Assembly: GCA_026627305.1 (NCBI GenBank)
Contig: JAPNVD010000013.1
Location: forward strand, 1-64,000
Source of the DNA: Sulfolobaceae archaeon
GTDB lineage: Archaea; Thermoproteota; Thermoprotei_A; Sulfolobales; Sulfolobaceae
Direction: 5' to 3'
Length of the DNA: 64,000 nt
Shown: in pieces, positions 1 to 9,303 of the stretch
Layout of the letters: each line of letters opens with the position of its first letter
Position numbering within the stretch: the first letter of the stretch is position 1
Program-made: the position numbers and the translations under genes
Notes under the pieces: model-generated
What the model was told of the DNA's origin: nothing
Seen by the model: the letters and a program-made list of their open reading frames with translations, nothing else
Database searches by the model: none

Positions 1-1
1 G

Positions 2-208
2 AGTAGGGCTTTGTTGAGGAGTCAGGAGTTTGGTGATAGGATTCCTATTGGTGTGTTTTATCAGAATGAGTTAGTACCAACTTATGAGGCTAGGATTAAC
101 CAAAGGGCACCGAGCTATTTACAAAACCCACCATACAAACAGAAGATAGAGTCTAAAGGCAAGCCAATAACAGATATTACACCAATAATAGATGAAAAGT
201 CAGTGTAA
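2..208 (+). CDS. 2-oxoacid:ferredoxin oxidoreductase beta subunit, C-terminal fragment
   Basis: The reading frame is open from base 2, so the gene starts before the window; only the last 68 residues are seen. The segment containing RIPIGVFYQNELVPTYE matches the C-terminal tail of the beta (ThDP and iron-sulfur binding) subunit of archaeal 2-oxoacid:ferredoxin oxidoreductases, which oxidise pyruvate and other 2-oxoacids to acyl-CoA and pass electrons to ferredoxin. The catalytic part and the alpha subunit would lie to the left. The TTG at 11 is internal, not a start. The 3' end overlaps the convergent gene by 9 bp. The family assignment rests on recall of this tail and is fairly secure. Confidence 0.8.
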   Translation, partial: SRALLRSQEFGDRIPIGVFYQNELVPTYEARINQRAPSYLQNPPYKQKIESKGKPITDITPIIDEKSV

Positions 209-706
209 GGTAAATACGATTTTTTCTTCTCCTCTTAATTTAGTTCCCTTTTTGACTTTAACGTTTATTAAACCTTTACTTACCTTCACTTCTCCATCTA
301 GTTGATATTCTACAACTTCTCCTGGTAAATACCATGTGAACTCATACGGATATTCAGAGACTTCTTCTTCGTATTTATCGATGTAAACATTTCTTCCTTT
401 AGCCAGTTTTCCCCTGAACGTTATTATAAATTCGATAACTGGAATATCATCTCTTATAAAGCCTATATCTATTCTTCTAACTTTAGCCTTAGTTCTTCTA
501 TTGTTTATATATATCTGTTCTTCTTCCAAGAACGATTGTAAGTTCCTCTTTATATTAATTAGTTCTCTCCTCAGCTTTGATTTATCTAAGTTATAGTAAT
601 ACTTTTCAGGGTCATCATAGTAGTAGAGCATATACTGTGTTACTAGTCCCGTTATGCTCATCCTAAAAAATGCGTTAGCGTAAATCGGCCTTATTCTCTC
701 TGCCAT
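200..706 (-). CDS. Conserved hypothetical protein, 168 aa
   Basis: I do not recognise this gene. The protein is soluble and charged, without a signal peptide or membrane span. It opens with a helical part (about residues 1-70, rich in Tyr, Lys and Arg) and continues with strand-like segments ending in a basic Lys/Gly-rich tail. The ATG at 706 has an AT-rich TATA-like stretch (about 723-734) 20-28 bp upstream on its own strand, consistent with leaderless transcription. It is divergent from the amino-acid permease, and the palindromes at 759-778 lie between the two promoters. The 3' end overlaps the oxidoreductase gene tail to tail by 9 bp. Confidence 0.6.
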   Translation of the reverse strand: MAERIRPIYANAFFRMSITGLVTQYMLYYYDDPEKYYYNLDKSKLRRELINIKRNLQSFLEEEQIYINNRRTKAKVRRIDIGFIRDDIPVIEFIITFRGKLAKGRNVYIDKYEEEVSEYPYEFTWYLPGEVVEYQLDGEVKVSKGLINVKVKKGTKLRGEEKIVFTLH

Positions 707-758
707 ATGATTGAATTGGTTATAAAGTTTAAATAGATTAATTCATGTGTATGAAACG

Positions 759-778
759 AACATGTTTTCGATCGAAAA
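759..778. promoter_or_regulatory. Operator-like double palindrome
   Basis: Two overlapping perfect palindromes are seen: AACATGTT at 759-766 and the 14-mer TTTTCGATCGAAAA at 765-778. They end one base before the TATA-like box of the downstream permease gene, the usual place for an archaeal regulator to act on TFB/TBP recruitment. The first one resembles the core of the ARA box known from Sulfolobus arabinose-responsive promoters, but that match is short. The regulator is unknown. Confidence 0.55.
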
Positions 779-779
779 G

Positions 780-788
780 TTTAAATTT
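780..788 (+). promoter_or_regulatory. TATA-like box of the permease gene
   Basis: TTTAAATTT is centred about 28 bp upstream of the ATG at 812, the distance expected for a leaderless crenarchaeal promoter. It abuts the palindrome that ends at 778. Confidence 0.55.
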
Positions 789-811
789 ATTATAAAAATT
801 ATGATATTGAT

Positions 812-2353
812 ATGAGTGTAGGTAAAGCAAAGCTGTTCGTTAGAGAATCCTCAGGACTAACGAAACAAGTAAGCCTTATTGACGCAATGATGTTGAATAT
901 AGCAAACATGGGTGCTGGTCTTGCTATTTTTACCGGAATAGCACCTTATATAGTGGCGGGTGCAAACTTATGGTTAGCTTCGATACTTACGTTTATATTT
1001 ACTTTACCTCTAGTTTTCATGTATACATTCTTCCTCCTCGATATTCCTAGAACTGGAGGCGATTATGTATGGTTATCTAGGAGATTGAACGGAACTATAG
1101 GTAGTATAATGGGGATAGCCTTAGCGTTCAATATGCCACCGTTCTTCGCTCTGGCAGCGTTCTTCTCTGTAGCTGCAATATATTATGTGCTCTTAACAAT
1201 AGGGACCTTAAATCATCAGGCTTCACTAATAGGCTTGACAAACACAATATTCGTTAATCCATATGGCACGCTCACCTTAAGTCAAGATTTGATAATTTAT
1301 GGATTGTCAGCTCTAGCCTTTGCAATAATCATACTCATTAACGTCTTTAGACCTAAATGGGGTTATACTATAACCACAGCATTAGGAACCTTTGCCATAA
1401 TCGGCACTTTTGTTGCAATGGCTGTAATAGCCTTCAATGTTCCTGACTTTCACAGGGCGATATTACCTTTCTTGCAAGACTTCAACTTAACATCTGTTGC
1501 CTCCCAGAAGTATACAGGCCCATTATTCAGTTTGCCCGCTACATTATATATGATTCCTTACTTTGCATCTTATGCATATATATGGCTCTATGCTGGTCCT
1601 GCAGTTGGTGCAGAAATAAGGACTAGAAATGGTTTGAAGTACAACTTAATAACTGGAAGCATATTAACGTTGATCTTAATCACAATACCCTTTTATTTAC
1701 TGGAAGTAGCAGGTGGTTACGCCTTTAACTTTAACCTATTTCCCACTTATACTTACAATTTCTGGACTGTAGCTATTGCCTTAGCCCATAATTATGTATT
1801 GCAGTGGTTTATTGGTTTGTCATTAATAGCATGGGAATATTTCGTAATGGCCTTCGGAGTTATAGTCTTTGCTAGATATGTATTCGCCTTTGCCTTTGAT
1901 AGGCTATTCCCTGAGAGATTCGCTAACCTTAACAAGTGGGGATCTCCAGCCAATGCCCATTATCTAGACTTCATCGTTACATTAGTGTTCTTAGCAGTTC
2001 CAATTATAAGCCCTGAAGGTGTTCAAGCGTTATACAGCTATACGCCTTTGGCTATAGCTTACCTAATCCTAGTTTCGATTGCCGCATTAAAGCATGGCCT
2101 AGGGACTAAGAAGACTAGGTTTATCATCGTTTCTGTTATTTCGCTAGTCTTTATGCTATTTATGGGTTATGAAGCTTTTACTAACCCATATTTTGGTGTA
2201 ATAACGTCTACTGGTCAACCCTTCTGGCCTGGGATAGCTTATATAGCATCCCTAATAGGCTTAGGCGCTATAATCTATGTTATTGCTAGAATAATTAACC
2301 TAAGGAAGGGTATAGATATATCTCTAGTCTATAAGGAGATTCCTCCAGAATAA
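812..2353 (+). CDS. APC-superfamily amino-acid permease
   Basis: A 513-residue polytopic membrane protein with about 12 hydrophobic spans. The first span carries [11 protein letters not shown], the glycine-rich unwound TM1 segment typical of the amino acid-polyamine-organocation superfamily, followed by a second span and a PRTGGDYVW motif, also characteristic (the PxxGGxY element). It should move an amino acid or related amine across the cytoplasmic membrane; the substrate cannot be read. The ATG lies about 28 bp from a TATA-like box, so the start is well placed. A second, more distant APC permease is at 15031-16335. The glycosyltransferase starts 36 bp after the stop but has its own TATA-like stretch. 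Confidence 0.88.
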   Translation: MSVGKAKLFVRESSGLTKQVSLIDAMMLNIANMGAGLAIFTGIAPYIVAGANLWLASILTFIFTLPLVFMYTFFLLDIPRTGGDYVWLSRRLNGTIGSIMGIALAFNMPPFFALAAFFSVAAIYYVLLTIGTLNHQASLIGLTNTIFVNPYGTLTLSQDLIIYGLSALAFAIIILINVFRPKWGYTITTALGTFAIIGTFVAMAVIAFNVPDFHRAILPFLQDFNLTSVASQKYTGPLFSLPATLYMIPYFASYAYIWLYAGPAVGAEIRTRNGLKYNLITGSILTLILITIPFYLLEVAGGYAFNFNLFPTYTYNFWTVAIALAHNYVLQWFIGLSLIAWEYFVMAFGVIVFARYVFAFAFDRLFPERFANLNKWGSPANAHYLDFIVTLVFLAVPIISPEGVQALYSYTPLAIAYLILVSIAALKHGLGTKKTRFIIVSVISLVFMLFMGYEAFTNPYFGVITSTGQPFWPGIAYIASLIGLGAIIYVIARIINLRKGIDISLVYKEIPPE

Positions 2354-2389
2354 ATATATAATAAGGTAAATCGTTTTTATTATATTTGT

Positions 2390-3706
2390 ATGTATTCTGT
2401 AGCAATAAATACTCAAACACCTCCAATAAGGTTTCTATTGAACTATAAGGAGATCCTAGAGAAATACGGGTTCACTGAACTTCCATTAGATATCTCTCAA
2501 CTGACTGAAAACGAGGATTATTATATTACTGTTGGCGGAGTCTCAAGGATGATGATTAGTTTAGCAAAAGAAGCTAACTTTAGTAAGGTAAGGTGGGTTT
2601 CCCTAGGTCCCGGATATCCACCATCCATAAAGATGTTGGATTTTGAAGTCCACTTTGTGGATATGGATCCTAAAAGGCTAGTGAAATATACTAATTTCAA
2701 GGAAGGAATTTATAATGAATGTCATAGGCTTAACAAATACGATATAAAACCAGAAGAGTACGCTGCTTATGCTGAATATAACTGGAAATCCACCGAAAAA
2801 CTGTTGGAGTTCCTGAGCGATACTGATATATATTTCATCAACGATTTTCAGCAGTTACTGGTGGGTGGGCTAATAGGACCATCTGCACCCGCAGTTTTAT
2901 GGTTTCATATACCCTTCGTTCCAGAGAATCTGAGCAGAAAGGTTAGGGAATTCATAATTAGGTCTTTTGAAGGCTTTGACGAAATAATAGTAAGCACTAA
3001 AAGGGATTTGGAAGGTCTTGTGAGGGCTGGCGTCAAGGTTAAGGCAAAGCAGATATATCCTTTTATAGATCCCAACAGTTATTATAGACCTAATAAGAGC
3101 GAAGTAGAGCAGGTATCACAAAAATTTGGCATAAAGGATGATGATACGGTTATACTTCTCGTTGGTAGAATGGATCCGATTAAGAGCCAGGATGTAGCGA
3201 TCAAGGCAATAAAGAACGTAAACGCTAAGCTTGTCCTAGTGGGTGATGGAAGTTTTACAAGTAAAGCCTTAGGTCATGATAAAGCCAGCAACTGGGTTAG
3301 AAGATTGTTGAGCCTAAGTGACGAGTTAAAGGTTAGAGATAAGGTAGTTATTACAGGTTATGTATCAGATAAAGAGCTAGGAAGTTTATTCAGTAGAGCT
3401 GATGTCGTACTATTGTCATCAAATATAGAGGGTTTCGGTCTAACTGTATGTGAAGGGTGGGTCTACAATAAGGCTGTAGTAGTAAGCTCAGGTGCAGGTG
3501 CAAGTGAACTGGTTATAGATGGTGTAAACGGTTATGTGTTTAAATCTGGAGACCATGAAGATCTAGTTGATAAATTAAATAAGGCAATGAAAGAGAGGGA
3601 CAAGCTTGCTGAGGGTTCACAGACAGGCTTAAGGCTATGTACAGCTCAATCTGCGTGGCCAAGAGTTAAAGAGGCTTTTGAGGATGCGATGAAAGAGTAT
3701 AAATGA
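2390..3706 (+). CDS. GT-B fold glycosyltransferase (GT4-like, with trehalose-phosphate-synthase-like N-domain motif)
   Basis: A 438-residue soluble glycosyltransferase. The C-terminal Rossmann half has the donor-binding pattern of GT4 enzymes: [11 protein letters not shown], then EGFGLTVCE (E-x7-E, near residues 347-355). The N-terminal half contains NDFQQLL followed by WFHIPFVP, which recalls the HDYHL and HIPF motifs of GT20 trehalose-6-phosphate synthases more than standard GT4 enzymes. A role in trehalose or another compatible glycoside is therefore possible but unproven. The ATG at 2390 lies about 30 bp downstream of the AT-rich stretch AATATATAATAA, fitting a leaderless start. It is next to a transporter and convergent with a small unknown gene. 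Confidence 0.8.
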   Translation: MYSVAINTQTPPIRFLLNYKEILEKYGFTELPLDISQLTENEDYYITVGGVSRMMISLAKEANFSKVRWVSLGPGYPPSIKMLDFEVHFVDMDPKRLVKYTNFKEGIYNECHRLNKYDIKPEEYAAYAEYNWKSTEKLLEFLSDTDIYFINDFQQLLVGGLIGPSAPAVLWFHIPFVPENLSRKVREFIIRSFEGFDEIIVSTKRDLEGLVRAGVKVKAKQIYPFIDPNSYYRPNKSEVEQVSQKFGIKDDDTVILLVGRMDPIKSQDVAIKAIKNVNAKLVLVGDGSFTSKALGHDKASNWVRRLLSLSDELKVRDKVVITGYVSDKELGSLFSRADVVLLSSNIEGFGLTVCEGWVYNKAVVVSSGAGASELVIDGVNGYVFKSGDHEDLVDKLNKAMKERDKLAEGSQTGLRLCTAQSAWPRVKEAFEDAMKEYK

Positions 3707-3709
3707 AGG

Positions 3710-4126
3710 CTATTGATATCTAGGTGGTATCTCTCTAACAGCTTCTTCAGTTCTTCTTAACCTTTTAAATGTTAAGAGAAGTAAATTTGTTAGTGGATCA
3801 TTTTCAGTGCTCTTCACCTCTACTTCCACTATTTCATTTATTATCTGTAACGTGGAGTTTATTAGATCATTTAAGAGTTCGATTAGGTTATCTCTAATTT
3901 TTTTAGTGGTCTCCTCTGAAATTACATGCTGTATTTCCTCATCCATTAAGAACTTTTCATAAGACTCTAGTTGGAATTTGAGCGTCCTTATAATAGCTAT
4001 GGAATCTAATAAGAAACTTAACCTATCCTGATCTGGTGCTTGTTGTATTGAATTAACTATTTTCTGTAAAAGAGTAAGATCTTCAATCATTCTCTTCTTT
4101 ATGTCTTCACTGTTAAGTTTATTCAT
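3710..4126 (-). CDS. Hypothetical all-helical protein, 138 aa
   Basis: Not recognised. The whole protein reads as amphipathic helices with regularly spaced Leu and Ile, probably a helical bundle or coiled coil, with no Cys, signal peptide or membrane span. It ends with the basic segment LLTFKRLRRTEEAVREIPPR. The gene lies tail to tail with the glycosyltransferase (3 bp gap) and divergent from the flavoprotein at 4233. No catalytic motif can be seen. Confidence 0.55.
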   Translation of the reverse strand: MNKLNSEDIKKRMIEDLTLLQKIVNSIQQAPDQDRLSFLLDSIAIIRTLKFQLESYEKFLMDEEIQHVISEETTKKIRDNLIELLNDLINSTLQIINEIVEVEVKSTENDPLTNLLLLTFKRLRRTEEAVREIPPRYQ

Positions 4127-4200
4127 ACTAATATCATCTTCTCGTTCTAAGCCTAAAAGCTTTATTAGGTATTGCTAGCTTTATCGTAACCAAATACTAA

Positions 4201-4209
4201 ATTATATAT
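4201..4209 (+). promoter_or_regulatory. TATA-like box deciding the start of the flavoprotein gene
   Basis: ATTATATAT is centred 28 bp upstream of the ATG at 4233. It overlaps the alternative TTG at 4209, which therefore cannot be the start of a normally transcribed gene. Confidence 0.5.
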
Positions 4210-4232
4210 TGTTAGGAGTTGAAAATTATCCT

Positions 4233-5789
4233 ATGTATGATATGTTAATCATAGGTGGAGGTCACAACGGTCTAGTTACAGCATCATATTTAGCTAGGGA
4301 AGGTCTAAAGGTTGCGATATTCGAGAGGAGAGAGATTTTGGGCGGTATGTCAGTGACTGAAGAGCTATGGCCTGGAATAAGAGTAAATACTGGTGCTTAT
4401 GTTCTAAGCTTATTGAGACCTAAAATAATTCAAGATCTACAATTATACAAGTTTGGTTTAGAGGTCTATACTAAAGATCCTGGACTTTTCGTACCTTTTG
4501 AGAACGGCAAGAAACTATATATTTGGACGGATACGAAGAAAACTCAAAAGGAAATAGAAAAGTTCTCTAAAAAGGATGCGGTAAACTATGAGAAATGGGT
4601 AAACTTCTGGGAACCATTCTATCAGATGGCTGACTTCTTCTTCTTAAACGAACCTGTAAAATTTGATGATGCGGAGGAGTTAGTAAAGATGTTCAAAGGG
4701 ATGGTGAACGAGGAGCAAGCCCTAAACCTCTTAAGGACATTCGTTCAGGATGGGAAATCCCTTTTAGATGAGTTCTTCGAGAGCGATGAAGTGAAATCAG
4801 CTCTAATCGAAGATGCGGTAGTTGGCACTTTTGCCTCTCCATCTATGCCTGGCACAGCATATGTCTTAGCCCATCATGTGTTAGGTGAGGTTAATGGCAT
4901 AAAAGGGGCTTGGGGTTATGTGAAGGGAGGGATGGGAGGCGTTATAGAAGCCCTAAAGAGAGCAGCTTTAAGTTACAACGTTGAAATATTTACCAACGCT
5001 GAAGTTGATGAAATAGTTACAGAAAAGGGTAAGGTTAAAGGCATAAAGTTGAAAAATGGCAAGGTTATTGAAGGAAGGGTAGTAGTATCGAACGCGGATC
5101 CAAAGACTACTTTTCTAAAACTCTTGAGGAATTCTGAACTAGATGAGGACTTCTTGAGAAGGGTTAGTTCCTTAAAGAGCACTGGCGTGTCGTTCAAATT
5201 AGTAGGATACCTAGAGGAGTTGCCAGATTTCGGCAATGGAAAGAGTTTGCATCCTGAACACATAGCCTCAGAGCTTATCATGCCTAGCGTTGAATACATA
5301 GAAAAGGCTTACACTGACGCTAAAGTTCTTGGTTATTCGAGGGAACCATGGTTATCAATTAACATACAATCTACAGTAGATCCAACGTTAGCGCCACAGG
5401 GGAAGTTTTCCTTCTCCATATTTGGTCAATACTTGCCTTATAGTAAAGACTTAGACAAATTAAAGGATAAGATAGCTGAAATAACTATTGAGACTGTGAG
5501 AAAATTTGCACCTAATTTCAATCCAGTTAAGTATGAGGTTTTAACTCCACTAGATATTGAAAGGAGGTTCGGTGCTATTGAGGGTAATATATTCCACATT
5601 GATTTAACGCCCGATCAGCTCTACTTCTTCAGACCCCTTCCAGAAATCAATAGATATAGGACTCCTATACGAGGTCTTTATCTATGTGGTTCTGGTGCTC
5701 ATCCAGGTGGTGGTGTCACTGGTGCTCCTGGATATAATGCAGCTATGGCTATACTTGATGATTTGAAAACAGGGAAACTATCTTCTTGA
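4233..5789 (+). CDS. Phytoene-desaturase-like FAD-dependent oxidoreductase
   Basis: A 518-residue flavoprotein of the carotenoid isomerase/desaturase (CrtI-like) amine-oxidase superfamily. The dinucleotide-binding motif IIGGGHNGL is at residues 6-14, followed by FERREILGGM. The C-terminus has GLYLCGSGAHPGGGVTGAPG, the FAD-contacting signature of this family. The substrate is unknown; redox chemistry on an isoprenoid or other lipid is plausible. I chose ATG 4233 over TTG 4209 because the TATA-like box overlaps the TTG and because the FAD motif then starts at the usual distance from the N-terminus. The 3' end overlaps the convergent TmcA gene by 41 bp. Confidence 0.85.
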   Translation: MYDMLIIGGGHNGLVTASYLAREGLKVAIFERREILGGMSVTEELWPGIRVNTGAYVLSLLRPKIIQDLQLYKFGLEVYTKDPGLFVPFENGKKLYIWTDTKKTQKEIEKFSKKDAVNYEKWVNFWEPFYQMADFFFLNEPVKFDDAEELVKMFKGMVNEEQALNLLRTFVQDGKSLLDEFFESDEVKSALIEDAVVGTFASPSMPGTAYVLAHHVLGEVNGIKGAWGYVKGGMGGVIEALKRAALSYNVEIFTNAEVDEIVTEKGKVKGIKLKNGKVIEGRVVVSNADPKTTFLKLLRNSELDEDFLRRVSSLKSTGVSFKLVGYLEELPDFGNGKSLHPEHIASELIMPSVEYIEKAYTDAKVLGYSREPWLSINIQSTVDPTLAPQGKFSFSIFGQYLPYSKDLDKLKDKIAEITIETVRKFAPNFNPVKYEVLTPLDIERRFGAIEGNIFHIDLTPDQLYFFRPLPEINRYRTPIRGLYLCGSGAHPGGGVTGAPGYNAAMAILDDLKTGKLSS

Positions 5790-7971
5790 GCCCGTTTTTC
5801 AAGTTTTCCTCCACTTCATGATTTTTTATTCCAAGCATTAGAGCCGCATGAGACCAACTCTTCCCCTGTAGAGTCCTGGCTATAATTGAGGATTCCTCTT
5901 CTATACTTAGGCTACCTGGTCTTTCATAGAAGTATTTAGTCACTATGAAGTGTATAGCATCAGCAGCTGCATTATAGGGGATTAGACCATCTAGGTAAGC
6001 CTTAACTTTCTCCACATATAACGCTGGAATGTCAAAATATTTTTGCTCAGGAGTGCTGTCTAATAGCTTAGCTAGAACTTTAGGATTCACGTTAAAGTAT
6101 ACTTGGTGCAAAGTCCTCAAGAGCTTATCCTTAAGCAGTGCTGAAAGTTCCTTTACGAGGTTCAAGGCTTTTTCGCTTAGAGGCTTTATTACAATTGTTG
6201 AATATCCATTCAATTGTTCGTTCTTTATCGATGCTAAATAAACTGGGGTAAAGCCGTTCTTCAACCAGAAGTTTAGTACCCTGTAATCGGCTATAAACGA
6301 GGCACCTATCCAATCAACCCCACTTTTTATAGCCTCTCTTGTAACACTGTTTAAGAGCCTACTTCCAATACCCCTATCCTGTAGCTCCGGGTTTACTGCA
6401 ATCCTCATGATCCTCCATCCTTTCAATTTTCCAAACTCATAATACCTCATGTATTTGATTATTCTATGCGGTATTAGATGACCCTCATTTTCCTCACCTA
6501 TCGAAATCCTCTTTATCTCATTATCGTTTAATCCTCCTTCTATTATTGCCTGGGCTACAGCAATGGGTTCCTTTTCAGACTCAGCTACAAATATCCTCTG
6601 AAAAGCCATGTCACCCATGAACATTAGGTCATCTGGCGAATTCCTGTAGTGGGCGTTTACTAGAATTGCGTAAACCTTACGTAATAAATCATCGTTGCTA
6701 AACAGCTCCTCTTGTGTGATCTCACTTATTATAATTTCGTTTCCAGAATTAATCTTCTGGGTCTCCACATCCAATAGGAAAGAATCGTAGATGAACTTCT
6801 CTACAGGATCACCTTTAGCATACCTTATTGGGTAATCCAATGTTAATCTCTTTAAAGGAGTTGTTTCTGAGAGCTTATCTATGTATTTTAGGAAAGCCTT
6901 TCCAGACCCCTCATAGCCTTGGATGGTTGAAATCATTATAACTTTGTTCCACTTCCTCAAGATATAATCTAGATATTCAAGACCAAGGGCAGCCGCTTCG
7001 TCCAAGACTATCATATAACCATCTTGATCTTTAGCTATATCAGGAGCCATCCACCTTATCCTTGCTTCCCCAGCTCTGACCTTCATAACCTTTCCATCCC
7101 TTGATTCCTCCTTGCTGAACTTCACCTTTAGAGCCTTTAATCCCTCTATTAAGAATCTGAAGATCTCTGAGGCGGAATAATAAGTTGGGGATGTTATGAT
7201 GATGTTTGTTGGCTCTTCAATTCGTAAGTAAGTAACATAAGATAAGAAGAGGCCAATAGAGACGCTTTTTCCTCTTCCTCTAGCTGCTGTTACGACCAAA
7301 ACCCTCTTTTTATCCTTCTCAGCCAGCACGTATGTAGCCTCTTCTAATACCTTATTTTGATCTGGAGAGAGGCAGAGATTATGAAGCCTTATTGGAACTT
7401 TAGGATTCTTTGGCAATTTAGGCCCTGGAGATATTGACGTTTCCTTTGATGAGTAAGGCTTAAAGTGGATCTCGTTTCCATTTTCGAGTATTATACCCCT
7501 ATGGGATTTCGCCAGCCTTAAGAACCTCTCCTCGAATAGACTCTTATAGATGTTGTTCCTTATTAGGGTGTTCTTATACAGCTTATTCTCTTCTAGCTTA
7601 TCGGAGTATAGGATTATCAAGCCCCCTCCTTTTACAGTGTCCACTAACCTTGACACATAATTGGGTCTGAAGTCGTCTACAGAATCTAATATAAGGGCGT
7701 CAAAAGTCTCCCCTAAATATTTCTCCGATGAAGAGTAGTCTATATCAATAAACGAGTCCTGATTGAATTTCTCCTTTATATACCTAAACCTCTCTTTAGA
7801 GCCATTAACCCATGGATGAAACGCGTAAGCTACCCTTAAACCTTTACCCTTAACGTTCTCGAATTCTGATAAAAGGTTTACAGTCTCGTCTAAATACTCT
7901 TGTGGTTTGATTACTATAGCCATGTATCTGTAATAGCCTTTCTGGGCGTCTCTGAAGTACTCTTCAAGCAT
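5749..7971 (-). CDS. tmcA: tRNA(Met) cytidine acetyltransferase TmcA
   Basis: A 740-residue protein with the TmcA domain order: N-terminal DUF1726-type domain (about 1-180), an RNA-helicase-like ATPase with Walker A AARGRGKS (229-236) and Walker B MIVLDEAAAL, a GNAT acetyltransferase domain whose acetyl-CoA loop NPELQDRGIGSRLL lies near residue 525, and a C-terminal tRNA-binding tail. The enzyme uses ATP and acetyl-CoA to make N4-acetylcytidine in RNA; archaeal members can act beyond the elongator tRNA-Met wobble base. The length is normal for archaeal members. It is convergent with the flavoprotein gene, overlapping 41 bp, so each gene's end codes on both strands. Confidence 0.93.
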   Translation of the reverse strand: MLEEYFRDAQKGYYRYMAIVIKPQEYLDETVNLLSEFENVKGKGLRVAYAFHPWVNGSKERFRYIKEKFNQDSFIDIDYSSSEKYLGETFDALILDSVDDFRPNYVSRLVDTVKGGGLIILYSDKLEENKLYKNTLIRNNIYKSLFEERFLRLAKSHRGIILENGNEIHFKPYSSKETSISPGPKLPKNPKVPIRLHNLCLSPDQNKVLEEATYVLAEKDKKRVLVVTAARGRGKSVSIGLFLSYVTYLRIEEPTNIIITSPTYYSASEIFRFLIEGLKALKVKFSKEESRDGKVMKVRAGEARIRWMAPDIAKDQDGYMIVLDEAAALGLEYLDYILRKWNKVIMISTIQGYEGSGKAFLKYIDKLSETTPLKRLTLDYPIRYAKGDPVEKFIYDSFLLDVETQKINSGNEIIISEITQEELFSNDDLLRKVYAILVNAHYRNSPDDLMFMGDMAFQRIFVAESEKEPIAVAQAIIEGGLNDNEIKRISIGEENEGHLIPHRIIKYMRYYEFGKLKGWRIMRIAVNPELQDRGIGSRLLNSVTREAIKSGVDWIGASFIADYRVLNFWLKNGFTPVYLASIKNEQLNGYSTIVIKPLSEKALNLVKELSALLKDKLLRTLHQVYFNVNPKVLAKLLDSTPEQKYFDIPALYVEKVKAYLDGLIPYNAAADAIHFIVTKYFYERPGSLSIEEESSIIARTLQGKSWSHAALMLGIKNHEVEENLKNGLKKIVSLFSNHQV

Positions 7972-8005
7972 TCCTAACCTAATAAAAATAATGGGCTATA
8001 CGCTT

Positions 8006-9205
8006 TTATAACCATTTGAACGCCTCTCTTAAATATTCTGCATTATACCAATTACCTTTCCTAACCACGAACTCTATGTTCTCTGGGCTCAGGTTTTCTG
8101 AGTTTTCTAGAGGATTTTTCTTCACAGAAACTATATCAGCTATGTAGTTCTCCTTTATTTTACCTGCGTTAATACCTAAACATTCTGCAGCTACAGAAGT
8201 AGCAGCCTTTAAAGCGTTTTCGTAACCCATATATTTGGCTAGGAGGACTATCTCTCTATAATTCCTTCCATGAGGTCTCAGTTTAGAACCAACGTAATCT
8301 GTGCCTGCAGCTATTTTTAAACCCTCATTTACAGCAATCTCCATATCCTCCTTAAAATGCCTAGAGATCAACTCTTCTCTCTTCTTAGCTATTTCCTCTT
8401 CATAGCTTAACTCTAATGGCAATTCATAAGTTGCCAACGTTGGTACGTAACATATTCCCTTTCTCCTGATCTCCCTAGCCAAATCTTCAGTTAATCCCAA
8501 TCCGTGCTCTATTGTATCTATCCCAGCTTCGACGCTGTTAGCTATAGCCTCTTCTCCATATGCATGTGCAGCAACCTTCAGACCAGCTCTATGAGCTTCC
8601 TCAACTATGGCCTTTAGATCGTCAACTGTCAACGCTGGCTTTGGATTTCCTGAGTTAGAAAACGCCCCTGAAGCATAAACCTTTATCACTTCTGCCCCTT
8701 GCCTTATAGCAAGCCTTACAGCCTTTCTGCATTCCCAAGGGGAGTCACAGTAAAATGAATACGATAACCTCTGGGCCATATCTAAGGGTAGAACTTTAGG
8801 GTCATCATCCCCACCTGTCTCAGCTAAAGAGTATCCTGAGGCTATAATTCTTGGTCCTATAAATCTTCCCTCTTTTTCAGCCTTAGCTAACGCTATTGCT
8901 GATTTACTCCCCAGATCTCTGACTGTAGTGAATCCTGACGCTAATAACCTTATCATATCTCCAGCACTTCTAGCAGTAGATAGTTCCCCTGACGTTACGT
9001 TCCACTCAAGTACGTTATCGTTGATTACACCAAAGAAGTGCATATGTGCATCTATCAAGCCCGGTATTATGAACTTCCCCTCATATACCTTTAACCCTTC
9101 ATCACTATCAGAAATCTTGACTATTTTGTTCTTATCCACAATCACATACTTTTCTCCTAGAAGTTTCTCTCCATCAAAAACAATACCTCTTATTGCGAAA
9201 CTCAT
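8006..9205 (-). CDS. Metal-dependent amidohydrolase (imidazolonepropionase / Xaa-Pro dipeptidase-like)
   Basis: A 399-residue amidohydrolase-superfamily enzyme. Metal-site motifs in order are DAHMHF (His54 and His56), VIKVYASG with the bridging Lys, AHAYG, IEHG and the catalytic Asp in AAGTDYVG. A small N-terminal beta-sandwich (residues 1-45) and a C-terminal return of it (KENYIADIVSVKKNP) fit the composite domain of imidazolonepropionase-like hydrolases, which cleave C-N bonds in cyclic or peptide substrates. The substrate is unknown. The frame is open upstream to 9337, but ATG 9205 is preferred because a TATA-like stretch (9228-9240, minus strand) is centred 28 bp upstream and the family begins here. 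Divergent from the MoxR operon. Confidence 0.85.
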   Translation of the reverse strand: MSFAIRGIVFDGEKLLGEKYVIVDKNKIVKISDSDEGLKVYEGKFIIPGLIDAHMHFFGVINDNVLEWNVTSGELSTARSAGDMIRLLASGFTTVRDLGSKSAIALAKAEKEGRFIGPRIIASGYSLAETGGDDDPKVLPLDMAQRLSYSFYCDSPWECRKAVRLAIRQGAEVIKVYASGAFSNSGNPKPALTVDDLKAIVEEAHRAGLKVAAHAYGEEAIANSVEAGIDTIEHGLGLTEDLAREIRRKGICYVPTLATYELPLELSYEEEIAKKREELISRHFKEDMEIAVNEGLKIAAGTDYVGSKLRPHGRNYREIVLLAKYMGYENALKAATSVAAECLGINAGKIKENYIADIVSVKKNPLENSENLSPENIEFVVRKGNWYNAEYLREAFKWL

Positions 9206-9303
9206 ATACTCGAATCCATTACAGAGATTAAATATTTTTATGGAAAAACTAAAGGATCTAGCGTAAAAACGTTTAATATTTATGAAGAATTTTTGAATAG
9301 ATA

